From assembly GCF_018070345.1 (NCBI RefSeq), contig NZ_JAGPXX010000023.1, positions 35,234 through 99,233 of the forward strand: a stretch of 64,000 nucleotides of DNA, given 5' to 3'. The notes beneath the pieces are model-generated. The model ran no database searches, had not been told where the DNA came from, and worked only from the letters and a program-made list of their open reading frames with translations. Position numbers and translations under genes: made by a program. Origin of the DNA: Streptomyces sp. F63. Its GTDB lineage: Bacteria; Actinomycetota; Actinomycetes; Streptomycetales; Streptomycetaceae. Numbering within the stretch: the first letter of the stretch is position 1; each line of letters starts with the position of its first letter. Shown piece by piece: positions 24,585 through 32,886 of this stretch.

Positions 24585-25217
24585 TCAGCGCTGCACCGCG
24601 TGGAAGAGCCCGCTCATCTCCTCGGCCGTCATCTTCGCCCCGAAGACCCTGGTGCCGGGCTGGTGCCGGCGGCCGCCCTGCCCGAGGTTCCCGGCGTCGA
24701 CCGGGTCGAAGCCGATGTCCCGGATGAGGCCGGCGACCACGGCCTTGGCGTCCTCGTCACTGCCGGAGATCGGAACGGCGATCCGGTCCGGCGCCCCCTT
24801 CGGGCGGCTGCCCGCCCGCAGGTTCTCCCAGTAGACCGCGTTGAACGCCTTCACCACGTTGGCCCCGGTGTGGGCACGGATCTTCTGGCTGGAGGTGATG
24901 CGGTCCTGGTCGAGATCGGGATCGTGGCCGTCCCGCTCGGGGAAGTAGTTGCAGGTGTCGATGACGATCTTCCTGCTCAGCGACGCGGACGGCAGCTCGT
25001 GGTACCTCCCGAAGGGGATGGACACCACGACCACGTCACCGAACCGCGCGGTCTCCTCGACCGTCAGGGCCCGGGCCCGGGGGCCGAGCTCCGCCACCAG
25101 GTCCCGGAGGGTCTCCGGGCCCCGGGAGTTGCTGACGGCCACGTCGTAGCCGACCCGGGTGAAGTGCTGGGCCAGGGCGGAGCCGATGTGCCCGGCGCCG
25201 ATGATTCCGATCCGCAT
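24585..25217 (-). CDS. NADPH-dependent F420 reductase-like NAD(P)-binding protein
   Basis: This 210-residue protein starts with the dinucleotide-binding motif MRIGIIGAGHIGSALAQHF. It continues with VAVSNSRGPETL, where Ser/Arg after the second strand favour NADP. Later blocks VVVVSIPFGRYHEL, VIDTCNYFPERDG and VVKAFNAVYWENL match the F420-dependent NADP oxidoreductase-like family. Hydride transfer between NADPH and F420 or another acceptor is the family chemistry. The start at 25217 is fixed by the Rossmann strand. Its stop adjoins the tandem-repeat tract. Confidence 0.83.
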   Translation of the reverse strand: MRIGIIGAGHIGSALAQHFTRVGYDVAVSNSRGPETLRDLVAELGPRARALTVEETARFGDVVVVSIPFGRYHELPSASLSRKIVIDTCNYFPERDGHDPDLDQDRITSSQKIRAHTGANVVKAFNAVYWENLRAGSRPKGAPDRIAVPISGSDEDAKAVVAGLIRDIGFDPVDAGNLGQGGRRHQPGTRVFGAKMTAEEMSGLFHAVQR

Positions 25218-25446
25218 AGCGTGTCCCTCTCTCGCGGGCTCTCGCAGGCCGCTTCGCTCCGCGGGCACGCGGGCGATACGCGCCTCACGCCCGGAGTGCC
25301 CGTGCCCCGTCCCCGGAAACCTGGCCCACCGGCCTCCCGCGCCTCCCGGGCGTTCTCCGGTCCCTCCCACGCCTCCCGGCTCTCCGGTGGCGGCTCCAGC
25401 GCCGTCCTCGGGACCCCACCGCCCGGGGAAGCCGGCAGCGCGCCGC

Positions 25447-26430
25447 TCAGGGACCCCGGAAGGTGGCGCGGTAGGCGCTCGGCGACACGCCCAGCGCCGC
25501 CCGCAGATGCTGCCGCAGTGAGGCGCCCGTACCGAATCCCGCCTCCGCCGCGATCCGGTCCACCGGCAGATCGGTCTCCTCCAGCAGTTCCCGGGCCCGT
25601 TCCACCCGGCGTCGCGTGAGCCACTCCAGCGGGGTCAGCCCGGTCTCCTCCCGGAAGCGGCGGCTGAACGTCCGCACGCTCATCGAGCACCGCGCGGCCA
25701 GCTCGCGGAGCGCGACCGGCCGGCCCAGGTGCTCCTCGGCCCAGGCCCGGGCCGGCGCCGTGGACGAGAGCCGCGGTTCCGGCACGGGCCGCGGCACGTA
25801 CTGGGCCTGGCCGCCCTCCCGGTGCGGCGGTACGACGGTGTGCCGGGCGAGCGCCGCCGCCACCGCCGCGCCGTGATCCCGGCGGATCATGTGGAGGCAC
25901 AGATCGATCCCCGCGGCCTCGCCCGCGGAGGTCAGGACGTCCCCGTCGTCGGTGTAGAGCACCCCGGGATCGAGGGCGACATCGGGGAAGAGCTCCCGGA
26001 AGCGCGCGGCGGACTTCCAGTGGGTCGTCGCCCTGCGGCCGTCCAGCAGCCCGGCGGCGGCGAGCACGAAGGCGCCGGTGCACACGGAGGCGATCCGCGT
26101 CCCCGGCCGGACCCGTGCCAGTGCCGCGGCGACCGCGGGGGAGAGGTGCCCCGCCGCGTGCGCCTCGTCGTCGTCCCGGGAGGCCGGGACGATCACCGTG
26201 CGGGCCCCGCCCAGCGCCTCGGGACCGCGGCCGACCCGGACCGGGAAGTCGGCGTCCGTGCGGATGTCGCCCGGCTCGGGCGCGCAGGTCACCACCTCGT
26301 ACAGCGGCTCGCCGCCCGCCGACTCGGCCCGCCCGAACAACTGGTGCACCAGGCCGAGTTCCATGGGCAGCAGGCCGGGCCGGACGAGGACGGCGACCGG
26401 ATGACGGTCCGGGTACCGGAAGACGGTCAT
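25447..26430 (-). CDS. AraC-family regulator with DJ-1/PfpI-like sensor domain
   Basis: The product has 327 residues. The N-terminal domain is a class-I amidotransferase-like fold with the nucleophile-elbow Cys in IASVCTGAFVLAAAG. A C-terminal AraC DNA-binding domain follows, with two helix-turn-helix units (LRELAARCSMSVRTFSRRFR and VDRIAAEAGFGTGASLRQHL). Such GlxA-type regulators control nearby catabolic or stress genes. The ATG at 26430 is preferred over the one at 26448 because AAGGA lies 8 bases upstream. It faces a quinone-reductase gene across 122 bases, which is the likely target. Confidence 0.87.
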   Translation of the reverse strand: MTVFRYPDRHPVAVLVRPGLLPMELGLVHQLFGRAESAGGEPLYEVVTCAPEPGDIRTDADFPVRVGRGPEALGGARTVIVPASRDDDEAHAAGHLSPAVAAALARVRPGTRIASVCTGAFVLAAAGLLDGRRATTHWKSAARFRELFPDVALDPGVLYTDDGDVLTSAGEAAGIDLCLHMIRRDHGAAVAAALARHTVVPPHREGGQAQYVPRPVPEPRLSSTAPARAWAEEHLGRPVALRELAARCSMSVRTFSRRFREETGLTPLEWLTRRRVERARELLEETDLPVDRIAAEAGFGTGASLRQHLRAALGVSPSAYRATFRGP

Positions 26431-26552
26431 GGCGCGATCCTTGCACATACCGGCCGTCCGGCCACTCGTCCCGGCGACACCCGGACCGAAGAATCGGCGG
26501 CGGACCAGGGCGCCCCTGCGGGAGCGCCGCGAACCCGGAAAAGGACCGTCAG

Positions 26553-27380
26553 ATGAGAGTGCTGTGGATCCACGCCCACCCCGAGCCGCGCTCCCTGAGC
26601 GCCGCCCTCCGTGACGAGGGCCTGCGCGCCCTGCGCGGACTCGGCCACGAGCACCGGCAGAGCGACCTCTACGCGATGGGCTGGAACCCCGTCGTGGACC
26701 GGCGGGACTTCCCGGGCCACGAGCCGGACCGCCGCCTGCTCGTCTCCGCCGCCTCCGAGGCGGCCCACCTCTCCGGGCGGCTGAGCGCCGACATCCGCGC
26801 CGAGCAGGAGAAGATCCGCTGGGCCGACACCCTGATCGTGCAGTTCCCGCTCTGGTGGTTCGGACCGCCGGCCATCCTCAAGGGCTGGTTCGACCGGGTC
26901 TTCGTCAAGGGCTTCGCCTACGGCGTCAGGGACCAGGAGGACGGCCGCACCCTGCGCTACGGCGACGGCGGACTCGCCGGCCGGCGCGCGATGGCCGTCG
27001 TCACCACCGGAGGCGCCGCACCGGCCTTCGGGCCGCGCGGCGTCAACGGCGACCTCGACAGCCTGCTCTTCCCGCTGCACCACGGCACGTTCTGGTACAC
27101 GGGCATGGCGGCCCTCCCGCCGTTCGCCGTGTACGGGGCGGACCGCCTCGACGCGGCCGGGTACGCGGCGGCCGCCGCCGGCCTGCGCGAACGGCTGCGC
27201 ACCCTGCCGGACACCGAGCCGATCCCGTACCGCCGCGAAGCGGGCGGGGAGTACGGCGAGGACCTCGTCCTGCGCCCGGACATCGAGCCCGGCCGCACCG
27301 GGCCGGCCGTCCACCGCGCCGACCCGGTCCCGGCGGGCCGGGACGGCGGACGTGTCCCCTGCGGGGCCGGGGAACGGTGA
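26553..27380 (+). CDS. Flavodoxin-like NAD(P)H:quinone oxidoreductase
   Basis: The 275-residue protein starts MRVLWIHAHPEPRSLSAAL, the phosphate-binding first loop of the flavodoxin-like fold, and has the family blocks VQFPLWWFGPPAILKGWFDR and VVTTGGAAPAFGP. These are typical of NQO1/KefF/MdaB-type FAD/FMN enzymes that reduce quinones by two electrons. The last 30 residues are a disordered Gly/Arg-rich extension. AAAGGAC precedes the ATG. It is divergent from an AraC-type regulator, which suggests induction by electrophiles or quinones (inference). Confidence 0.86.
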   Translation: MRVLWIHAHPEPRSLSAALRDEGLRALRGLGHEHRQSDLYAMGWNPVVDRRDFPGHEPDRRLLVSAASEAAHLSGRLSADIRAEQEKIRWADTLIVQFPLWWFGPPAILKGWFDRVFVKGFAYGVRDQEDGRTLRYGDGGLAGRRAMAVVTTGGAAPAFGPRGVNGDLDSLLFPLHHGTFWYTGMAALPPFAVYGADRLDAAGYAAAAAGLRERLRTLPDTEPIPYRREAGGEYGEDLVLRPDIEPGRTGPAVHRADPVPAGRDGGRVPCGAGER

Positions 27381-27396
27381 GCGGCGGACGGCGGGC

Positions 27397-27432
27397 GGCG
27401 GGTGGGACGGGGTCGGCGGGTGGGACGGGGTC
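27397..27432. repeat. 18-bp perfect tandem duplication
   Basis: GGCGGGTGGGACGGGGTC occurs twice head to tail directly before the stop of the response-regulator gene (27435, minus strand), in the gap between convergent genes. Confidence 0.7.
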
Positions 27433-27434
27433 GG

Positions 27435-27869
27435 TCAGCGGTTCGGCAGCCGGACCACCGTCAGGAAGAACTCGTCGATCTGCCGGATCGCCGAGATGAA
27501 CGCGTCGAGGTCCACCGGCTTGGTGACGTACGCGTTGGCGTGCAGCTTGTAGCTGCGGAGGATGTCCTCCTCGGCGGCGGAGGTGGTCAGCACCACCACC
27601 GGGATGGTCGACAGCTCCGAGTCCGACTTGACCTGCTCCAGGACCTGCCGCCCGTCGTACTTGGGCAGGTTGAGGTCCAGCAGGATCAGGTCGGGCCGGG
27701 GCGCCCCGGCGTGGGCGCCGCGCTGGTACAGGAAGTCCAGCGCCTCCTCGCCGTCCTGGACGACGTGCAGGGTGTTGCCGATCTTGTCCTCGAAGGCCTC
27801 ACGGGTCATCAGGACGTCGCCGGGGTCGTCCTCGACGAGCAGGACCTCGATCGGGCGGGGGGTGTTCAT
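27435..27869 (-). CDS. Single-domain CheY/Rcp-like response regulator
   Basis: The 144-residue receiver domain has no output domain. The acidic pocket is LVEDDPGD, the phospho-acceptor is Asp65 (LILLDLNLPKYDG), with Thr/Ser in VVLTTSAAEED and Lys in AYVTKPVDL. It is closest in pattern to Rcp1-like regulators that pair with phytochrome-like or CHASE kinases. The ATG overlaps the kinase stop (ATGA), so it is almost certainly that kinase's partner. With no output domain, it probably signals by protein contact or acts as a phosphate sink. Confidence 0.88.
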   Translation of the reverse strand: MNTPRPIEVLLVEDDPGDVLMTREAFEDKIGNTLHVVQDGEEALDFLYQRGAHAGAPRPDLILLDLNLPKYDGRQVLEQVKSDSELSTIPVVVLTTSAAEEDILRSYKLHANAYVTKPVDLDAFISAIRQIDEFFLTVVRLPNR

Positions 27870-29536
27870 GCGGTGGCTTCCTCGTGGGCGGTGACAGCGT
27901 GCGGAACCATCCGGCCGGGGAGGGTGAAGCAGATGCGGGTGCCCTCGGCCCGTTCGGTGTCCAGGGTGATCCGACCGCCGTGATGCTCGACGATCTTCTT
28001 GCAGAGTGCCAGACCGATGCCGGTTCCGGTATACGTCTCCCGGCCGTGCAGCCGCTGGAAGATGACGAAGACCTTCTCGCTGAACTCCGGCGGGATGCCG
28101 ATGCCGTTGTCGGTCACGCAGAACCGCCAGTCCCCGTCCTCCCCGTCCTCCCCGTTCTCCCGGCTCTCCCCGTCCTCCCCGGAGCGCTCGGCGCTGATCG
28201 TCACCACGGGAGCGCGGTCGGGGGAGCGGAACTTCACGGCGTTGCCGACGAGGTTCTGCCAGAGCATCGCCAGGGTGGTCGGGTCGCCCGTCACCTCGGG
28301 CAGGGTGTCCGGGCGCTCCACGCGGGCGCCGGACTCCTCGATCGCCGTCGAGAGGTTGGCCAGGGCCCGGTCCAGCGTTTCGTCGAGCGGCACGGTCCTG
28401 CGGTCGTCGTTGACGCGGCCGACCCGGGAGAAGGTCAGCAGGTCGTTGATGAGGATCTGCATCCGCTTCGCCCCGTCGACGGCGAAGGCGATGTACTGCT
28501 TGCCGCGCTCGTCCAGCTCGCCGCCGTAGCGTTTCTCCAGCAACTGGCAGAAGGAGGCCACCTTCCGCAGGGGTTCCTGCAGGTCGTGCGACGCCACATA
28601 GGCGAACTGCTCCAGCTCGGCGTTGGAGCGCCGCAGCTCGACGGCCTGCGCGTCGAGGTCGCCGGTCTGCTGGGTGAGGCGGGCCTCGCGGTTGCGGGTC
28701 GCCTCCAGCTCCTGGACGATCCGGTGCCGCATCGCCTCCACGGCCAGGGCGACCGCCCGCACGTCGGAGGGGCCGGCCGCGGCGATGCGGTGGCCGAAGT
28801 CCCCGTCGGCGACCCGCTGGGACGACTCCCGCAGGGCCAGCAGCGGGCCGCCCACGGTGCGGCGCAGCAGCACCGTCAGCGCGATGGCGGTCAGCACAAA
28901 GGTGATGATCATGAGTCCGTAGACCCAGTCCCGGGTGGTACGGGTGGAGATGAGCTCGGCCCGGGCCTCGGCCTTGGCCTCGGCTATGTGCTCGTTCTGC
29001 TTGACGAACAGCGCCCGCAGCTCGTTGAAGGACTCCCTGCTCCTCTCCAGCTCGGGAGTGTCGCCCGTCGCCTGCTCCCCGGCGCGGGTGCGCTCGACGA
29101 GCGGTACGGCGTGGGTGGAGCGCCACTCCCCGGCCGCCCGCTCGATCGCGGAGAGATCCCCGGCCATCACCCGGTCCGGCCCGACGAGCGACCGCAGCCG
29201 TCCCACGGACCGGCGCTCCTGCGCCCGGCCCTCGGTGTAGGGCTCCAGGAACCGCTCGTCCCCGGTGATGACGTAACCGCGCACCCCGGTCTCCTGGTTG
29301 AGCAGGGCGCTCTGCAGCTGGTACATCTCCGCGCGGGCCGGCTGGATGCGCTCCACCAGGTCGTTGGACTGCCGCACGGTGCTCGACAGCAGCTGGGCGC
29401 CGACGACGGCGCCGCCCAGCACGAACAGCAGCATGAGCGAGAGGATCAGCTGGAACCAGCCCTGCACGGTCAGTCTGCGGCCGGTGAGGACCGAGCCTTC
29501 CGGGCGCGGGGCCCGCGCGGGGGGCGGGGGAGTCAC
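27866..29536 (-). CDS. CHASE3-HAMP sensor histidine kinase
   Basis: The 556-residue kinase has a first membrane helix (residues about 25-50) and an extracytoplasmic CHASE3-type helical sensor (LLNQETGVRGYVITGDERFL is characteristic). A second helix near 210-230 is followed by HAMP, coiled coil and HisKA with His317 (VASHDLQEPLRKV). The HATPase domain has NLVGNAVKF, DNGIGIPPEF and GTGIGLALCKKIVEHHGG. An unusual Glu/Asp/Gly repeat (EDGESRENGEDGEDGD) interrupts the ATPase domain. The GTG start at 29536 overlaps the upstream stop (GTGA) with GGAGGAAGG at ideal spacing, so I prefer it to the ATG at 29551. Confidence 0.88.
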   Translation of the reverse strand: MTPPPPARAPRPEGSVLTGRRLTVQGWFQLILSLMLLFVLGGAVVGAQLLSSTVRQSNDLVERIQPARAEMYQLQSALLNQETGVRGYVITGDERFLEPYTEGRAQERRSVGRLRSLVGPDRVMAGDLSAIERAAGEWRSTHAVPLVERTRAGEQATGDTPELERSRESFNELRALFVKQNEHIAEAKAEARAELISTRTTRDWVYGLMIITFVLTAIALTVLLRRTVGGPLLALRESSQRVADGDFGHRIAAAGPSDVRAVALAVEAMRHRIVQELEATRNREARLTQQTGDLDAQAVELRRSNAELEQFAYVASHDLQEPLRKVASFCQLLEKRYGGELDERGKQYIAFAVDGAKRMQILINDLLTFSRVGRVNDDRRTVPLDETLDRALANLSTAIEESGARVERPDTLPEVTGDPTTLAMLWQNLVGNAVKFRSPDRAPVVTISAERSGEDGESRENGEDGEDGDWRFCVTDNGIGIPPEFSEKVFVIFQRLHGRETYTGTGIGLALCKKIVEHHGGRITLDTERAEGTRICFTLPGRMVPHAVTAHEEATA

Positions 29537-30816
29537 AGGGCCTTCCTCCATCCGATGCTGACGACCGCGACATCGTCGGCGAGGCCGCCGTAGTCGGCCG
29601 CGGCCAGTTCCGCCCCGTCCACCAGGGCGTCCACGAAGTCCTGCGGGCCGAGTCCGGCGCAGGCCTCGCCCGCCGCGAGTGCGCAGAGCCCGTCCTCGCC
29701 GAGGCGTTCGCGGCCGGGGCCGGTCCGGCCCTCGAACAGCCCGTCCGTGAACACCACCACCTCGGCACCCTCCGGCAGCGGGAGTTCGGTCTCCGGCCAG
29801 CCGACCGTGCCCAGGCCGAGGCCCAGCGCGGGGCCGCCCGGAGGCTCCACCAGCTCCACCTCGCCCCGGGTGCGGATCAGCAGGCCCGGATGGCCGGCCC
29901 GGACCACGCGCAGGCTGCGCCGGTCGGGCGGGAGGGTGAGCGTCGTGAAGGTGACGAAGACGGGGGAGTCGGCCCGCTCCGCGACGGTGATCTTCTCCAG
30001 GAGTTCCGCCAGGTCGCCGCCCTCCGTGCCGCACAGCACGGCCGTCCGCCAGGCGACGCGCAGGCACACGCCGAGCGCCGCCTCCGCCGCGCCGTGCCCG
30101 GAGACGTCGCCGATCACGGCGCGCACCGTGCCGTCCGGGGTCTGCACCACGTCGTAGAAGTCACCGCCGAGGAGGGCCTGGGCGCGGCCCGGTTCGTAGC
30201 GGGCCGCGACGGTGAGGTCGTCGGTGTGCAGCAGCGGCGTGGGCAGCAGGCCGCGTTCCAGGCGGGCGTTCTCCTGGGCCCGGAGCCGGCCCGCCTGCAG
30301 ATCGGCCGCGGTCTGCTCCACCTGTTTGCGCTGGACGGCGTAGCGGATGGCGCGGCCGAAGAGCTCGGACTCCAGCGCGCCCTTGACCAGATAGTCCTGT
30401 GCGCCCGCGGCCACGGCGGCGAGGCCGGCCTCGCCCTCGGCGCGGCCGGTGAGCACGACGACGGCCGTGCTGGGAGCGGCGTTGAGGATCCGGGTGACGG
30501 CGGTCACGCCGTCGGCGTCCGGGAGGTGCAGGTCCAGCAGGATGCAGCCCGGCATCAACCGCGCCCCCGCCAGCCACTCCTGGGCCTCGGTCAGCGACCG
30601 CACCCAGGTCAGCTCGGTGCGGATGTCGCTGTCCGCGAGGAGTTCCTCGACGAGCAGGGCGTCTCCCGCGTCGTCCTCCACCAGGAGGAGGGACTCCGGG
30701 TCGCCGCGCCAGCGCGGACGCGTCAGGCCGGCGCTGCCGAACATGTCGGTCGTCACGCCGCCCGCGCCACTGCCGGGCTCCGGGCGAGGACCCGGCACAT
30801 CCCTCGTACCGCTCAC
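29533..30816 (-). CDS. Receiver-domain PP2C (RsbU/SpoIIE-type) phosphatase
   Basis: The 427-residue fusion has an N-terminal receiver domain with phospho-acceptor Asp95 (ILLDLHLPDADG) and conserved VVVLTGRAE and YLVKGALE. After a linker coiled coil comes a PPM/SpoIIE phosphatase domain (LLGGDFYDVV, VIGDVSGHGAAEA, VFTDGLFEGR, LADDVAVVSI). Phosphorylation of the receiver presumably controls dephosphorylation of an anti-sigma antagonist. The GTG at 30816 follows GGAGGGTGGGGG; the frame is open to 30879 and a later GTG (VTTDMFG) is possible. It heads the operon with the kinase and the CheY-like regulator. Confidence 0.86.
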   Translation of the reverse strand: MSGTRDVPGPRPEPGSGAGGVTTDMFGSAGLTRPRWRGDPESLLLVEDDAGDALLVEELLADSDIRTELTWVRSLTEAQEWLAGARLMPGCILLDLHLPDADGVTAVTRILNAAPSTAVVVLTGRAEGEAGLAAVAAGAQDYLVKGALESELFGRAIRYAVQRKQVEQTAADLQAGRLRAQENARLERGLLPTPLLHTDDLTVAARYEPGRAQALLGGDFYDVVQTPDGTVRAVIGDVSGHGAAEAALGVCLRVAWRTAVLCGTEGGDLAELLEKITVAERADSPVFVTFTTLTLPPDRRSLRVVRAGHPGLLIRTRGEVELVEPPGGPALGLGLGTVGWPETELPLPEGAEVVVFTDGLFEGRTGPGRERLGEDGLCALAAGEACAGLGPQDFVDALVDGAELAAADYGGLADDVAVVSIGWRKAL

Positions 30817-31170
30817 AACCCCCACCCTCCGCCCACCGGGCTGTTCTGTACGTCTGCTGGACAATACTGTCCGGTCCACCTTGCCACCAGGAAGGTGTCC
30901 CCTTTAGCGCCCTATGTGTGATTTTTTCCATATTTGGTTTTCGTCGGTCACGCGCGGATGGCGGCACCGGTGGCGGGTGTTCGCGGTCGCGGTCCGGCCG
31001 GACCGGAGGGCGCGTGGTCGCGGTCCCTTTTCCGGATCCCCCCGCCATGTTCACGCCATAGTGACCTATCACGAGGAGACTCCTGGGCACCCGAACGGAG
31101 GTTCGGGCGTGTCGGAAGTCTACGCGCGTTGCGCTCGGCGGCCGGCACGGACTCCGAGCAGAGGACGGAT
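30817..31170. other. Divergent intergenic region, locally AT-richer
   Basis: The 354 bases separate the signalling operon from the secreted nuclease gene. They hold the palindrome at 30859-30872 and an AT-rich stretch (30905-30945) with T-runs that is unusual for this DNA and may include promoters. I could not define -35/-10 pairs with confidence. Confidence 0.5.
30859..30872. promoter_or_regulatory. Operator-like palindrome upstream of the signalling operon
   Basis: GGACA-ATAC-TGTCC, 43 bases before the GTG at 30816. The arms are perfect. The regulator is unknown. Confidence 0.4.
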
Positions 31171-32010
31171 ATGTCCCCCACCCGTGTCACCCGCTGGAAG
31201 CGGCTGGCTCTGCTGATCGGCGGCCTGTCGGTCGCCGTCGCGGCCCCTCAGGCCACCGCGGCCGTCGCCCCCTCCGGCACCGGCGCCGGCACCGCAGTCC
31301 GGGCCCCCGCCGCGACCGCGTACGACGACTCCTACTACCAGGGTGCGCTCGGCAAGACCGGCCAGGCGCTCAAGGACGCGCTGCACGGCATCGTCAGCGA
31401 CCAGACGAAGCTGTCCTACTCCCAGGTCTGGAACGCGCTGAAGGCCACTGACGAGGACCCGGCCGACTCGTCCAAGGTGGTCCTCCTCTACACCGGCCGC
31501 TCGCAGAGCAAGTCCGAGAACGGCGGCGCCGTCGACGAGTGGAACCGCGAGCACGTCTGGGCCAAGTCGCACGGGGACTTCGGCACCGCGACCGGTCCGG
31601 GCACCGACATCCACCACCTCCGTCCCACCGACGTCACCGTCAACAGCGCGCGCGGCAACAAGGACTTCGACGAGGGCGGCTCCCAGGTCGGCGAGGCCCC
31701 CGGCAACTACACGGACAGCGACTCCTGGGAGCCGCGCGACCAGGTCAAGGGCGACGTGGCCCGGATGCTCTTCTACATGGCCGTGCGCTACGAGGGCGGC
31801 GACGGCTTCGCCGACCTGGAGCTCAACGACCGGGTGAGCAACGGCTCGAACCCCCTGATGGGCCGGCTGTCGGTGCTGCTGCGGTGGCACGAGCAGGACC
31901 CGCCGGACGCCTTCGAGAAGAACCGCAACGAGGTCATCTACGCCGACTTCCAGCACAACCGCAACCCGTTCATCGACCACCCGGAGTGGGCCGCGGAGAT
32001 CTGGGGCTGA
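31171..32010 (+). CDS. Secreted endonuclease I (EndA/Vvn-type)
   Basis: The 279-residue protein has an N-terminal signal peptide (positive RWKR, hydrophobic core LALLIGGLSVAVAAPQATA, cleavage near ATAAVA). The mature part carries the beta-beta-alpha-Me nuclease motif: WNREHVWAKSHGDF supplies the catalytic His, and GTDIHHLRPTDVTVNSARGN supplies the second His and metal-binding Asn. A conserved RMLFYMAVRYEGG and a final NRNPFIDHPE block complete the family. It should digest DNA or RNA outside the cell. AGAGGACGGAT precedes the ATG. Transcription is divergent from the signalling operon. Confidence 0.9.
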   Translation: MSPTRVTRWKRLALLIGGLSVAVAAPQATAAVAPSGTGAGTAVRAPAATAYDDSYYQGALGKTGQALKDALHGIVSDQTKLSYSQVWNALKATDEDPADSSKVVLLYTGRSQSKSENGGAVDEWNREHVWAKSHGDFGTATGPGTDIHHLRPTDVTVNSARGNKDFDEGGSQVGEAPGNYTDSDSWEPRDQVKGDVARMLFYMAVRYEGGDGFADLELNDRVSNGSNPLMGRLSVLLRWHEQDPPDAFEKNRNEVIYADFQHNRNPFIDHPEWAAEIWG

Positions 32011-32029
32011 ATCGTTCCTCCGCGGACTG

Positions 32030-32059
32030 CCGGCCGGCGGGGGCGCTCCCCGGCCGGCC
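32030..32059 (+). terminator. G+C-rich hairpin after the nuclease gene
   Basis: CCGGCCGGcGGGG and CCCCGGCCGG pair around a short loop with one bulged C, starting about 20 bases after the stop at 32010. Confidence 0.5.
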
Positions 32060-32154
32060 GCTCCCCGGCAGCCGTCACGGGCGGCGGCCGCCCGCCCCCG
32101 CAGGGCTCACACCCGCGGGGACGGGCACCGGCGCCGCTCCGGCCGGCCCCCGGC

Positions 32155-32697
32155 TCAGGGCAGCACGCTCCGGCACTCCGCCCACGCGGCCTCGCTCAGC
32201 AGCGGGCGGAGCCGGGCGAGCAGCGCCTTCAGCTCCTCGCCCCGGTCCCGGCGGAACTCCGGGCTCACCCGGGCGATGTCCAGCTCGTTGGCCGCCGTCA
32301 GCTCCGCGAAGTCACGGAGCCGCCGCGGGGCGGGCGTGAGGACGCGACCGGAGAACCGGTCACGGAACAGCGGCGGGTCGTCCGTGAGCGCCGGATACGA
32401 CGCCTCCCGGTCGCAGCTCGCGTAGAAGTACACCAGCTCCTCCGCCTCGGCGCCGATGGCCGCCGCGAGCTGCGGACGGCGGGCGAGCGGCAGCAGCGCG
32501 GCGGGGAAGCCGTCCGTTCCGTACAGGGCGTGGCAGAGACCGGCGAGCCGGAGGGCCGGACGGGCACCCCAGTCGCCGAGCAGCTCGCCGACCCGGCGGA
32601 CGTGCTCCAGCAGGGATCCGCCGGGGTGCTGCATCTCCCCGGCGCCGAGCGCGCGCAGCAGGGTCATCGCATGGGTGGTACCGGTCAGGACGGGCAT
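32155..32697 (-). CDS. DUF6817 (HD-like) protein
   Basis: The product has 180 residues. The conserved core HPGGSLLEHVRRVGELLGDWG, LAGLCHALYGTDGF and LVYFYASCDREASYPAL resembles family DUF6817, whose spaced His residues (SLLEH, LCHALYG) recall degenerate HD-domain hydrolases. No membrane segment is present. The ATG follows GGGGAGAGGGGAT. It is divergent from the LysR-type gene over 189 bases and is that regulator's most obvious candidate target. The biochemical role is undescribed as far as I know. Confidence 0.75.
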   Translation of the reverse strand: MPVLTGTTHAMTLLRALGAGEMQHPGGSLLEHVRRVGELLGDWGARPALRLAGLCHALYGTDGFPAALLPLARRPQLAAAIGAEAEELVYFYASCDREASYPALTDDPPLFRDRFSGRVLTPAPRRLRDFAELTAANELDIARVSPEFRRDRGEELKALLARLRPLLSEAAWAECRSVLP

Positions 32698-32886
32698 GCC
32701 GATCCCCTCTCCCCGTTCCGGGCACGGTGGGTCGGCACCCGTCCCCGGAGCCGTCGCAGCGTTCAGGCAGGTCTGCGCGGCGCGGGGCGGGTTGCCGCCC
32801 GGGCCCGTACACCATCGTCGGGTGGGCCAACTTCCAAGTCAATCCTAGGGTTTCCTTGGAGAGGCCCCAGGTCTAGCTTGGGGTGG

